Assembly: GCA_021804455.1 (NCBI GenBank)
Contig: JAJZHT010000063.1
Span: 1 to 6,937, forward strand
Source of the DNA: Pseudomonadota bacterium
Lineage (GTDB): Bacteria > Pseudomonadota > Alphaproteobacteria > Paracaedibacterales > CAIULA01
Reading direction: 5' to 3'
Length of the DNA stretch: 6,937 bases
Shown here one piece after another: positions 1 to 6,377 of the stretch. The notes under the pieces are model-generated. The model was given only the letters and a program-made list of their open reading frames with translations, was not told the origin of the DNA and did not search any database. Each line of letters opens with the position of its first letter. The stretch's first letter is position 1. The translations under genes and the position numbers were made by a program.

Positions 1-129
1 CGACCTAGTTTATAAGAAATATTTGAATAATAGCGCCCTGGTCTTATCTAAAAAATTAAAATTTCAATTTGTGTCAAAATTTGGCCGAACGTGGATATTG
101 GCTAAGGCAAATACGGAGATTATTGCCAA

Positions 130-2388
130 ATGGCTAAAAAATTGCTTATTGATGCGAACCATCCCGAAGAGGTACGGGTCGCCGTTATTGATGGTCAAAC
201 TGTGGAAGATTTTGACTCTGAAACATCCACAAAAAAACAGATAAAGGGAAACATTTATTTAGCCAAAGTCATAAGGGTTGAGCCGTCTTTACAGGCCGCT
301 TTTGTGGAGTTTGGTGGTAATCGACATGGTTTCTTGCCTTTTAGCGAGATCCATCCGGATTATTATCGTGTTCCCATTGCCGATAGGACTTTTGTTGAAA
401 AAGAAGAAGAAAATGTGGAAGTCTCTCCAGAAATTCTCTCTGAGGAGATGGACGAGCAAGAAGATTTGGCAGAGGAGCTAGAGTCTGTAGCCGATGATCT
501 AGAGGTGTTGGCTGAAGAGATTCTTGAGGAACCTGAAAAAACTTCCAAAAAGCAGAGATCTTCACGGACTTCGTCTTACCGTTATAAAATCCAAGAGGTC
601 ATTAAACGTCGCCATATTATGTTGGTGCAGGTTGTTAAAGAGGAGCGCGGGACAAAAGGAGCCTCCTTAACGACCTATCTTAGTTTACCGGGTCGTTATT
701 GTGTTCTTATGCCCAATGCGGGAAGCAGAGCGGGGGGTGTTTCCCGTAAAATTAACGATGGCGAGGATCGTCGGCGTTTACGAGATCTTGTAAAGGAGCT
801 GGAAGTTCCTGAAGGGATGGCTTTAATTGTCAGAACCGCGGGTCAAGAAAGAAACAAGATTGAAATCCGACGGGACTATGAATATTTATTGAGATTATGG
901 AACGATATTCGCGAACTCACCTTTCAATCGATAGCGCCGTGCCTTATCTATGCCGAGGGTGACTTAGTTAAACGCGCTATCCGAGATATTTATAATCGTG
1001 ATATTGATGAGGTTCTGGTTGAAGGAGAAGAAGCCTATAAACATGCCAAGGCTTTTATGCGTCAATTAATCCCCAGTCATGCCCGTAAGGTTAAGATTTA
1101 TAAGGACCCCGATTGTCCTTTATTCTATCGCTTCCAGGTTGAGGAGCAGATTAATCTTATGATGAATCCCTCGGTCCGCTTGCCATCGGGAGGTTCGATT
1201 GTAATTAATTCAACAGAGGCTTTGGTAGCAATTGATGTGAACTCTGGTCGGTCCACGCGAGAGCGTCATATTGATGAAACAGCCCTTAAAACAAATCTAG
1301 AGGCAGCAGACGAAGTCGGCCGTCAAATGCGTTTACGAGATCTGGCAGGCCTGGTTGTAATCGATTTTATTGACATGAGTGATTCGCAGCATATTCAACA
1401 GGTTGAAAAACGGATGCGTGAGGCGGTCAAAAATGATAGGGCACGCATTCAGTTGGGTAAAATTAGCCAGTTTGGTCTGTTAGAGTTGTCTCGTCAACGT
1501 TTACGTCCCAGCCTTATTGAGACCTATACCACCGCCTGTGGCCATTGTCATGGAACAGGGCTGGTTCGTTCTGTTGAATCTATGGCGTTGCAAGTACTGC
1601 GGGCTATTGAGACGTGTGCTTTACAACAAAAGGCTCACGAGATTTTGATTACCGTTCCAAGTGGAATTGAGCTTTATTTGCTCAATCAAAAACGTCACAA
1701 TTTAATTGTGATTGAAAACCGTTTTGGTTTAAGCATCCAAGTTACACGGGATATGTCTTTAAATTCGCCGGATTTTCGTCTTGATGTTTTATCCCTGAAG
1801 GAAGAGGTAAAGATTCAGGTCTCTAAACCTGATGAAAAAACTCAAGAAAAAGATGGAATGCGAAAAAACATTGAACAAAGAACTTCGTCTCAATCTTCAG
1901 CTTTACCAAAGCCTGACTCTTCATATGACATAAAAGCAGAAAACGAAGAAGAAGAGCAAGCAGACCTTAAAGAGACAAATAAAAACCGGAAACGACGTCG
2001 TCAGCGACGTCGACGGATGAATCGTCAGGGGATGAAAACGGATGGTACGTCTTTAGAAGGACAAGAAAATATGCCTGTCCAAGACTCTGAGACAAAAAAG
2101 TCAAGTGAAGTTTCTTTGGTAAGTGTTGAGGCTGTTGTCTCCGATTCTTCTTTTCAGGAAGAAGAAAAAAAGAAAAATAACTCCAGGGGGAGAAGAAAAC
2201 CTCACTATCTTAAAAAACGTTCAGGTTCAACAGATCGGGGAAATCATGCCACTCTCTTAACCGAAGAAGCGTCTCTTGCCGGGACTATGCCTGAATCTGA
2301 AGCGGCTGTAATCAATACTGAAAATCATTCTGGTTCTACCTCAAGAAGAAGGAGTAGCGGTTGGTTAAGACGTCTTTTGGATTCTTAA
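130..2388 (+). CDS. rne: Ribonuclease E (RNase E/G family endoribonuclease), degradosome scaffold
   Basis: Single-strand-specific endoribonuclease that starts mRNA decay and matures rRNA and tRNA; in Proteobacteria its tail scaffolds the RNA degradosome. Visible parts, in order: an N-terminal segment (about 1-37) and an S1 RNA-binding domain (about 38-200) interrupted by a very acidic insertion (about 88-150), then the 5'-sensor and RNase H-like/DNase I-like catalytic core. The catalytic Mg-binding pair is D369 (in AIDVNSG) and D412 (in VVIDFIDM), 43 residues apart as in the E. coli pair D303/D346. The Zn-link CGHC (C470, C473) lies 58 residues after D412, again the E. coli spacing. The tail (about 560-752) is low-complexity and charged, with an Arg-rich patch at 619-633 and a terminal GWLRRLL. 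The start is MAKKLLIDA, typical of alphaproteobacterial RNase E, with CGGAG at 114-118. The 129-nt leader has no promoter I trust. The 3' end overlaps the next gene by 28 nt. Identity is very secure; the partners of the tail are inferred. Confidence 0.97.
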   Translation: MAKKLLIDANHPEEVRVAVIDGQTVEDFDSETSTKKQIKGNIYLAKVIRVEPSLQAAFVEFGGNRHGFLPFSEIHPDYYRVPIADRTFVEKEEENVEVSPEILSEEMDEQEDLAEELESVADDLEVLAEEILEEPEKTSKKQRSSRTSSYRYKIQEVIKRRHIMLVQVVKEERGTKGASLTTYLSLPGRYCVLMPNAGSRAGGVSRKINDGEDRRRLRDLVKELEVPEGMALIVRTAGQERNKIEIRRDYEYLLRLWNDIRELTFQSIAPCLIYAEGDLVKRAIRDIYNRDIDEVLVEGEEAYKHAKAFMRQLIPSHARKVKIYKDPDCPLFYRFQVEEQINLMMNPSVRLPSGGSIVINSTEALVAIDVNSGRSTRERHIDETALKTNLEAADEVGRQMRLRDLAGLVVIDFIDMSDSQHIQQVEKRMREAVKNDRARIQLGKISQFGLLELSRQRLRPSLIETYTTACGHCHGTGLVRSVESMALQVLRAIETCALQQKAHEILITVPSGIELYLLNQKRHNLIVIENRFGLSIQVTRDMSLNSPDFRLDVLSLKEEVKIQVSKPDEKTQEKDGMRKNIEQRTSSQSSALPKPDSSYDIKAENEEEEQADLKETNKNRKRRRQRRRRMNRQGMKTDGTSLEGQENMPVQDSETKKSSEVSLVSVEAVVSDSSFQEEEKKKNNSRGRRKPHYLKKRSGSTDRGNHATLLTEEASLAGTMPESEAAVINTENHSGSTSRRRSSGWLRRLLDS
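2349..2363 (+). promoter_or_regulatory. Shine-Dalgarno and TTG start deciding the protease gene start
   Basis: AAGGAG (2349-2354) lies 6 nt before a TTG (2361-2363) inside the rne reading frame. This is the best ribosome-binding site near the 5' end of the protease gene. Starting here gives a complete signal peptide with Lys residues before a hydrophobic core. The first in-frame ATG (2454) lies after the hydrophobic segment and would remove export. The overlap with rne suggests translational coupling. Confidence 0.7.
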
Positions 2389-3725
2389 GCGGTATTAAGA
2401 ACCTTGTTTTGGCAATTGGTCTGCTTTTATTTTCTGTTCAGACGATTCAATCTATGGATATTCAGACAGGGCAACTGATTAGTGATGATGAGATTGAGCA
2501 CACGCTGGTAGGATGGTTAGAACAAATTTTTAAGGTTGCACAAATTAAGATGCAACCCAAAGTTTTGATTTTAGCAGACCCTGAGGTCAATGCTGGAGCG
2601 ACTTTAGGTGAGCTGATTATCGTTTATACAGGGCTTATTTTAAAATGCCAAAACGTTAATCAATTGTTAGGCGTTTTAGCCCACGAAGCAGGCCATATTG
2701 CCGGGGCCCACAGCGCCCGTGCTGCGGATGCTCAAAAACAGGCCATGATTCCTGCCGTGGCAACAATGTTATTAAGTGGAGCGGCTGCTTTGGCTGCGGG
2801 TTCAAGTGAACCGTTGGTTGCTGGCTTAATGGGGGGAGCTCAAGTTTTTGAAAGAGGACTCTTGAAGCATAGCCGTGACCAAGAAGAAACTGCAGATAGT
2901 GCAGCATTAAAGTACCTAAACCAACTAAAGTGGCCTACCACCGGTTTGTACGAATTTTTGAATCTTTTGGATAGTAATTATACGGGGCATATCGATCCTT
3001 ACACGTCAACCCATCCTTTGTCTAAAGAACGAAAAGAGAAAGTAAGGTTATTTCAAAAAGAAAAGAATGATTCTGTGCAATCGCTTCCTGATCAGGAAAA
3101 ACAATTTCAACGTATCAAGGCCAAAATTAAAGGGTTTATGGATAAACCGCAGAATGTTCTAAGAGAATATAAAGCCTCAGACAAGGAAATTGGTCCACGG
3201 TATGGTAGGGCCATTGGTCTGTATCGTTCGGGAAAGTTATCAGAGTCTTTGGAAACATTAAACAATTTGTTAAAGGAATTTCCCCAAGATCCGTTCTTTC
3301 TGGAACTTAAGGGGCAAGTCTTATTTGAAACAGGACAAGTCACAGAGGCAGCTGTTTACCTTCGCCAAGCTTTAAAGTATTGTCCGAATGCCCAGGTTAT
3401 TCCGTTGCTTTTGGCTCAGGCTTTGTTGGAAAAACCCGACCAGGGAGACTCTCAAGATTTAAAGGAGCCCATACACCTTTTAAAACAAGTTTTAGAGCGT
3501 TCTCCTGAGAATGTTTTTGGTTGGCGTTTATTAGCGCGTGCCTATGGTAAAAATAACCAGATGGATTTAATGGCGTTATGCCTTGCTGAGGAAGCCTTTT
3601 TGATGAAAAACTTTCCTTTGGCAAAGGCTCAAGCTGAAAAGGCTCAGAAAAGTCAAGATCCTTTCGTGAGCAAAAGAGCGGCTGACATTTTATCGCAAAT
3701 TACCCTGGATCAAGTAAAGGGATAA
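2361..3725 (+). CDS. Exported M48-family zinc metalloprotease with TPR-like C-terminus (BepA-like)
   Basis: Probable periplasmic zinc metallopeptidase of the BepA/YfgC type, a family that handles outer-membrane protein assembly and degrades stalled substrates. Residues 1 to about 31 form a signal peptide (Lys-3 and Lys-13, then a Leu/Ile-rich core ending near TIQS). The peptidase domain (about 40-235) carries HEAGH at 108-112: H108 and H112 are zinc ligands and E109 the catalytic base. The downstream SRDQEETAD segment provides the third ligand, probably E175. H218 in STHPL is placed like the switch histidine that can cap the zinc in BepA. A helical Ala/Gly-rich stretch (about 128-163) may be the active-site plate. 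Residues about 275-450 look like tetratricopeptide repeats (for example GRAIGLYRSGKLSESLETL and the following ELKGQVLFETGQVTEA). The 454-aa length fits M48-TPR proteins. The gene starts at TTG inside rne and ends before a long gap. The family is clear; the substrate is not known. Confidence 0.9.
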   Translation: MVKTSFGFLSGIKNLVLAIGLLLFSVQTIQSMDIQTGQLISDDEIEHTLVGWLEQIFKVAQIKMQPKVLILADPEVNAGATLGELIIVYTGLILKCQNVNQLLGVLAHEAGHIAGAHSARAADAQKQAMIPAVATMLLSGAAALAAGSSEPLVAGLMGGAQVFERGLLKHSRDQEETADSAALKYLNQLKWPTTGLYEFLNLLDSNYTGHIDPYTSTHPLSKERKEKVRLFQKEKNDSVQSLPDQEKQFQRIKAKIKGFMDKPQNVLREYKASDKEIGPRYGRAIGLYRSGKLSESLETLNNLLKEFPQDPFFLELKGQVLFETGQVTEAAVYLRQALKYCPNAQVIPLLLAQALLEKPDQGDSQDLKEPIHLLKQVLERSPENVFGWRLLARAYGKNNQMDLMALCLAEEAFLMKNFPLAKAQAEKAQKSQDPFVSKRAADILSQITLDQVKG

Positions 3726-3728
3726 AAA

Positions 3729-3757
3729 TCTCAGGGCTACCTTATGAGAATCTTTTT
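3729..3757 (+). terminator. Weak candidate terminator after the protease gene
   Basis: TCTCA (3729-3733) can pair with TGAGA (3745-3749), and the second arm is followed by ATCTTTTT (3750-3757). The structure starts only 4 nt after the protease stop codon, the expected place for an intrinsic terminator of the rne-protease unit. The stem is only 5 bp with an 11-nt loop, so it is weak unless an inner GG/CC pairing helps. Confidence 0.35.
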
Positions 3758-3795
3758 GTTCAGAAATTAACGAATTCTTAATGATTTTAAGTTAT

Positions 3796-3846
3796 ATTCC
3801 CACCCTCCGGCCCCCGGCCGCCCAGGGGAATGTCTTCAGAATGACA
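3796..3846. repeat. GC-rich REP-like palindromic element
   Basis: ATTCCC (3796-3801) and GGGAAT (3826-3831) are perfect inverted arms enclosing an inner hairpin CGGCC-CCC-GGCCG (3808-3820). The adjoining TGTCTTCAGAATGACA (3831-3846) is itself a quasi-palindrome (TGTC...GACA around TTC.GAA). The composition is sharply GC-rich within an AT-rich spacer. Size, imperfect-palindrome form and intergenic position match REP-type repeats. Only one copy lies in this window, so repetition in the genome is inferred. Confidence 0.5.
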
Positions 3847-3938
3847 AAATAAGGTTAATCTTTTCTTAATACTCAGGCTTGGTTTCTCAAAAAAAATCAG
3901 TTTGTGTATCCAAAAAACTTTTATGAGGGGGCCCTGAA

Positions 3939-3995
3939 AAAAAACCTTCTTTCTGAAGGCGACCTTAAATAATCCCTTGATTAGAAAGGTTTTTT
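3939..3995 (+). terminator. Long inverted repeat ending in a T-run, candidate terminator or attenuator before rpmF
   Basis: AAAAAACCTT (3939-3948) is the exact reverse complement of AAGGTTTTTT (3986-3995). Between them lies a second small hairpin CCTTC-TTTCT-GAAGG (3945-3959), which competes for the same bases, and a third CCTT (3975-3978) can also pair with AAGG (3986-3989) just before six T. The A-run on one side and T-run on the other would suit a bidirectional terminator; the competing stems would suit an attenuator in the rpmF leader. The sequence alone does not decide. Confidence 0.4.
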
Positions 3996-4005
3996 GAGAT
4001 ACAAA
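3977..4005 (+). promoter_or_regulatory. Weak candidate sigma70-type promoter for rpmF-plsX-fabH
   Basis: TTGATT (3977-3982) and TACAAA (4000-4005) are separated by 17 nt and each matches the -35 or -10 consensus at 4 of 6 positions. The site lies about 55 nt before the rpmF start, as expected for this unit. It overlaps the T-run of the inverted repeat, so the two interpretations partly conflict. In AT-rich DNA such matches are common by chance. Confidence 0.3.
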
Positions 4006-4060
4006 GAACGATGTTTAAAATTTTTTCTATAAGTTTTTTTGAGTAAAGTCAGGTTTGTAA

Positions 4061-4255
4061 ATGGCAGTTCCAAAGAAAAAAACATCAAAATCTCGTCGTA
4101 ATATGCGTCGTTCTCATGATCACTTGGCTTCTATTAACACGGCTGAGTGCTCAAATTGTGGGTTGCCCAAGCTTCCTCATCATATTTGTCAGTCCTGTGG
4201 CCATTATAATGGTCGTCAGGTCTTGAAAACCAAAAAAGAAGCTTCTTACGACTAG
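4061..4255 (+). CDS. rpmF: 50S ribosomal protein L32 (bL32)
   Basis: Small zinc-ribbon protein of the large ribosomal subunit. The 64-aa product begins [20 protein letters not shown], the hallmark bL32 N-terminus, which is basic and binds rRNA. It contains two CxxC pairs, C30/C33 and C43/C46, so this is the zinc-binding (C+) form. AGG at 4051-4053 lies 7 nt before the ATG. It is the first gene of a tight rpmF-plsX-fabH unit; in many bacteria rpmF is preceded by a DUF177 (yceD) gene, which is not seen here. Length and sequence are normal for the family. Confidence 0.97.
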   Translation: MAVPKKKTSKSRRNMRRSHDHLASINTAECSNCGLPKLPHHICQSCGHYNGRQVLKTKKEASYD

Positions 4256-4258
4256 TCA

Positions 4259-5293
4259 ATGACCATAACCTTAGCAATCGATGCCATGGGTGGTGATGAT
4301 GGCGTAAATGTTGTTATCCCTGGTTCTGCTGTTGCTTTAGGAAATAGGGCGGGGCGAGATCTATCTTTCTTGTTTTTTGGGAATCAAGAAAAGATTTTTG
4401 CAGAGCTTGCGAAGTATCCCCATCTTTCTTCTTGTTCAAAGGTTATTCATTCTGATCTGGTTATAACCAGTGAAACAAAACCCACCGCGGCGATACGCAT
4501 GGGGCGGATGTCCAATTTGGGTATGGCGATTGATGCTGTTTCAAAGGGACAGGCTGATGCTGTTGTGTCAGCAGGCAATACGGGCGCCTATATGTCTTTA
4601 TGCAAAGTTATTTTAAAGACGTTTCCCAATATTGATAGACCTGCTCTTCCTGCCATAATTCCAACCATTACAGGTAAAAGTATTGTTTTGGATACAGGAG
4701 CTAATGTTAGTTGTATGGCTAACAACTTGGTTCAATTTGCCTTAATGGGGGAGGCTTTTGCGTCTCAGATTTTAGGTGTTGAGAAACCTCGTATAGGTCT
4801 TTTGAATGTAGGATCGGAGGAAATCAAGGGTAATGCGACGGTTAAGGAAGCCTACCACCTTCTGAGTGCCTTTGATAATTTCACGGGTTTTGTTGAGGGG
4901 GACGATATTACCTCGGGCAAAGTCGACGTGATTGTTACGGATGGGTTTTCAGGGAATATTGCTTTAAAATCCATTGAAGGGACGGCTCGTTTTATAGGAA
5001 GTGTTTTTACAGAAATTTTATCAGAATCTTTTTTAGGAAAAATAGGGTATTTTGTTGCCCGTTCCTCTTTTCGCAAGCTGAAAAAAAGGATGGATCCACG
5101 CCTTTACAACGGTGCTGTATTTTTAGGATTACGTCACCTTGCTGTAAAAAGTCATGGTGGGACGGATGCGCTTGGTTTTGCTAACACGGTTCAAATGGCT
5201 GTGGAAATGGTTCAAAAGAATTTGGTAGACAAAACGGAACAGCGTCTTAAATTAATGGCAGAAAAGATTGTTCAGAGTTCAAGGCTAGGCTAA
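4259..5293 (+). CDS. plsX: Phosphate acyltransferase PlsX
   Basis: Converts acyl-ACP and inorganic phosphate into acyl-phosphate, the acyl donor used by PlsY in the first step of phosphatidic acid synthesis; a peripheral membrane enzyme in the cytoplasm. The 344-aa product shows the family signatures throughout: IDAMGGDDG at 7-15, SAGNTGA at 104-110, LDTGANVSC at 144-152, LLNVGSEEIKGN at 181-192, VTDGFSGNIALKS at 226-238 and a C-terminal GGTDALGFANT at 300-310. The ATG lies 3 nt after the rpmF stop with no close Shine-Dalgarno (only AAGAAG, 17 nt upstream), so translation probably depends on coupling to rpmF. Its stop overlaps the fabH start by one base. Length and motifs are normal and the gene looks intact. 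Confidence 0.97.
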   Translation: MTITLAIDAMGGDDGVNVVIPGSAVALGNRAGRDLSFLFFGNQEKIFAELAKYPHLSSCSKVIHSDLVITSETKPTAAIRMGRMSNLGMAIDAVSKGQADAVVSAGNTGAYMSLCKVILKTFPNIDRPALPAIIPTITGKSIVLDTGANVSCMANNLVQFALMGEAFASQILGVEKPRIGLLNVGSEEIKGNATVKEAYHLLSAFDNFTGFVEGDDITSGKVDVIVTDGFSGNIALKSIEGTARFIGSVFTEILSESFLGKIGYFVARSSFRKLKKRMDPRLYNGAVFLGLRHLAVKSHGGTDALGFANTVQMAVEMVQKNLVDKTEQRLKLMAEKIVQSSRLG

Positions 5294-6267
5294 TGGCGTA
5301 TATTTCTGAAGTTATGGGGTGTGGTGGTTATCTGCCAGCTAAAATTTTAACCAATCAAGAATTAGCACAAACTCTTGATACCACCGATGAATGGATTGTT
5401 GAGCGAACAGGGATTCATCGGCGCCATATTGCTGATAACGGACAATTAACTTCTGATTTGGCGGTTCAGGCAGCCAAGCAGGCTTTGGAACAGGCTGATC
5501 TATCAGCCGATGACATTGATTGTATTATTGTTGCAACTACAACGCCCGATCATCCTTTTCCAGCGACCGCTGCCCGTGTTCAATCAAAGTTGGGGGCTTC
5601 TAAAGCCTTTGCCTTTGATATTCAGGCAGTTTGTTCTGGGTTTGTTTATGGTTTGGCTGTAGCGGATAACTTCATTCGTACAGGTCAAGCCAAAATTGTT
5701 TTGTTTATTGGCGCTGAGACCATGTCTCGGTTGCTTGATTGGCACGATCGAAGAACTTGTATCCTTTTTGGGGATGGGGCAGGGGCGCTGTTACTAAAAG
5801 CATCTTCTTCTCCATCTTCTTTATCTTCAGGTGTGCTTTCAACCCATTTATTTTCGGATGGTCATCATTATGATGCTTTGTATGTTGATGACACGATAAG
5901 AATCGACGCGTTATCACGTGGGGTGATTCGTATGCAGGGACGAGAGATTTTTAAAAGTGCGGTTGAAAAAATTGGACAAGCTGTGCAAAAAGCCCTTGAT
6001 AACCATAAGTTAACAGCCAACGATATTGATTGGTTTGTTCCTCACCAAGCAAATCAACGTATTATTATGGGAGTTTGTGAACGGTTTTCTATCCCTGTAG
6101 AAAAAATGGTCTTAACAATTGCAGAACATGCTAACACCTCAGCAGCGTCGATACCCTTAGCTCTTAACACAGCGGTACAGGATGGACGTATTCAAAAAGG
6201 CCACCTGGTATTGATTGAAGCGATGGGTGGGGGATTGACGTGGGGTTCGTCTTTGATTCGTTGGTAG
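5293..6267 (+). CDS. fabH: 3-oxoacyl-ACP synthase III (KAS III)
   Basis: Starts type II fatty acid synthesis by condensing acetyl-CoA with malonyl-ACP to acetoacetyl-ACP in the cytoplasm. The 324-aa product has the thiolase-fold KAS III signatures: EWIVERTGI at 33-41, the nucleophile C114 in QAVCSGF, H251 in VPHQAN and N281 in HANTSAASIP. This completes the Cys-His-Asn triad with the same His-to-Asn spacing (30) as E. coli FabH. The C-terminal GGGLTWGS at 312-319 is also typical. The start ATG shares its A with the last base of the plsX TAA (TAATG), a standard stop-start coupling. A Ser-rich stretch (171-179) falls in a variable surface segment. In many alphaproteobacteria ihfA and a MerR-type gene follow fabH; here uvrA follows. 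The gene appears intact. Confidence 0.97.
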   Translation: MAYISEVMGCGGYLPAKILTNQELAQTLDTTDEWIVERTGIHRRHIADNGQLTSDLAVQAAKQALEQADLSADDIDCIIVATTTPDHPFPATAARVQSKLGASKAFAFDIQAVCSGFVYGLAVADNFIRTGQAKIVLFIGAETMSRLLDWHDRRTCILFGDGAGALLLKASSSPSSLSSGVLSTHLFSDGHHYDALYVDDTIRIDALSRGVIRMQGREIFKSAVEKIGQAVQKALDNHKLTANDIDWFVPHQANQRIIMGVCERFSIPVEKMVLTIAEHANTSAASIPLALNTAVQDGRIQKGHLVLIEAMGGGLTWGSSLIRW

Positions 6268-6277
6268 CTAAAGCCCT

Positions 6278-6330
6278 TTTCCTGTGCCGCTGCTTTCGAA
6301 AGAATTTTTAACTTATATGACGACAGGAAA
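6278..6330. repeat. 8-bp inverted repeat around a small palindrome between fabH and uvrA
   Basis: TTTCCTGT (6278-6285) and ACAGGAAA (6323-6330) are perfect inverted arms 37 nt apart. Between them is a 10-bp perfect palindrome CTTTCGAAAG (6293-6302) followed by AATTTTTAA. It could be a weak fabH terminator or a protein-binding site upstream of the uvrA promoter. Arm spacing is too wide for a LexA box of the CTGT-N8-ACAG type. The function is unknown. Confidence 0.35.
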
Positions 6331-6333
6331 CCC

Positions 6334-6342
6334 TGCTATAAA
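6334..6342 (+). promoter_or_regulatory. Candidate extended -10 promoter for uvrA
   Basis: TGCTATAAA (6334-6342) matches the extended -10 form TGnTATAAT at all but the last position and ends 35 nt before the uvrA ATG. No good -35 is present at the usual distance, which fits an extended -10 promoter. No alphaproteobacterial SOS box (GTTC-N7-GTTC or its complement) is visible nearby. Confidence 0.4.
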
Positions 6343-6377
6343 GAGTCAAGTGTTTTTAATGGGTTTCAATCACTTAT

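Larger units (their letters stand above)
3726..4060. other. 335-nt intergenic region rich in inverted repeats, no gene seen
   Basis: No reading frame here has protein-like character and I see no tRNA-like cloverleaf. In order it holds a weak terminator-like hairpin (3729-3757), a small hairpin with stem CTTAA/TTAAG (3777-3791), a GC-rich palindrome in AT-rich surroundings (3796-3831) with an adjoining quasi-palindrome (3831-3846), a block of A and T runs, and a long inverted repeat ending in six T (3939-3995). A weak candidate promoter precedes rpmF. Segments 3732-3758 and 3910-3936 also resemble each other as imperfect inverted copies. Confidence 0.6.

Noticed and set aside
23..244. Open frame of 73 codons overlapping the rne start
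   Set aside because: It overlaps the well-supported N-terminus of RNase E in another frame, shows no recognisable domain and has no better ribosome-binding site.
341..565. Minus-strand open frames opposite the acidic insertion of RNase E
   Set aside because: Ser/Phe/Leu-rich peptides produced by reading the complement of the Glu/Asp codons; typical antisense shadows.
2454..2456. ATG as start of the M48 protease
   Set aside because: It would discard the whole hydrophobic signal segment and lacks the good AAGGAG spacing seen at the TTG 2361.
3726..4060. tRNA, small ORF, riboswitch or CRISPR in the long spacer
   Set aside because: No cloverleaf with a conserved T-arm, no start codon with ribosome-binding site leading to a protein-like frame, no recognised riboswitch core and no regularly spaced direct repeats.
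6281..6327. LexA/SOS box upstream of uvrA
   Set aside because: CCTGT and ACAGG are about 37 nt apart, not the 8-nt spacing of a CTGT-N8-ACAG box, and no GTTC-N7-GTTC direct repeat of the alphaproteobacterial type is present.
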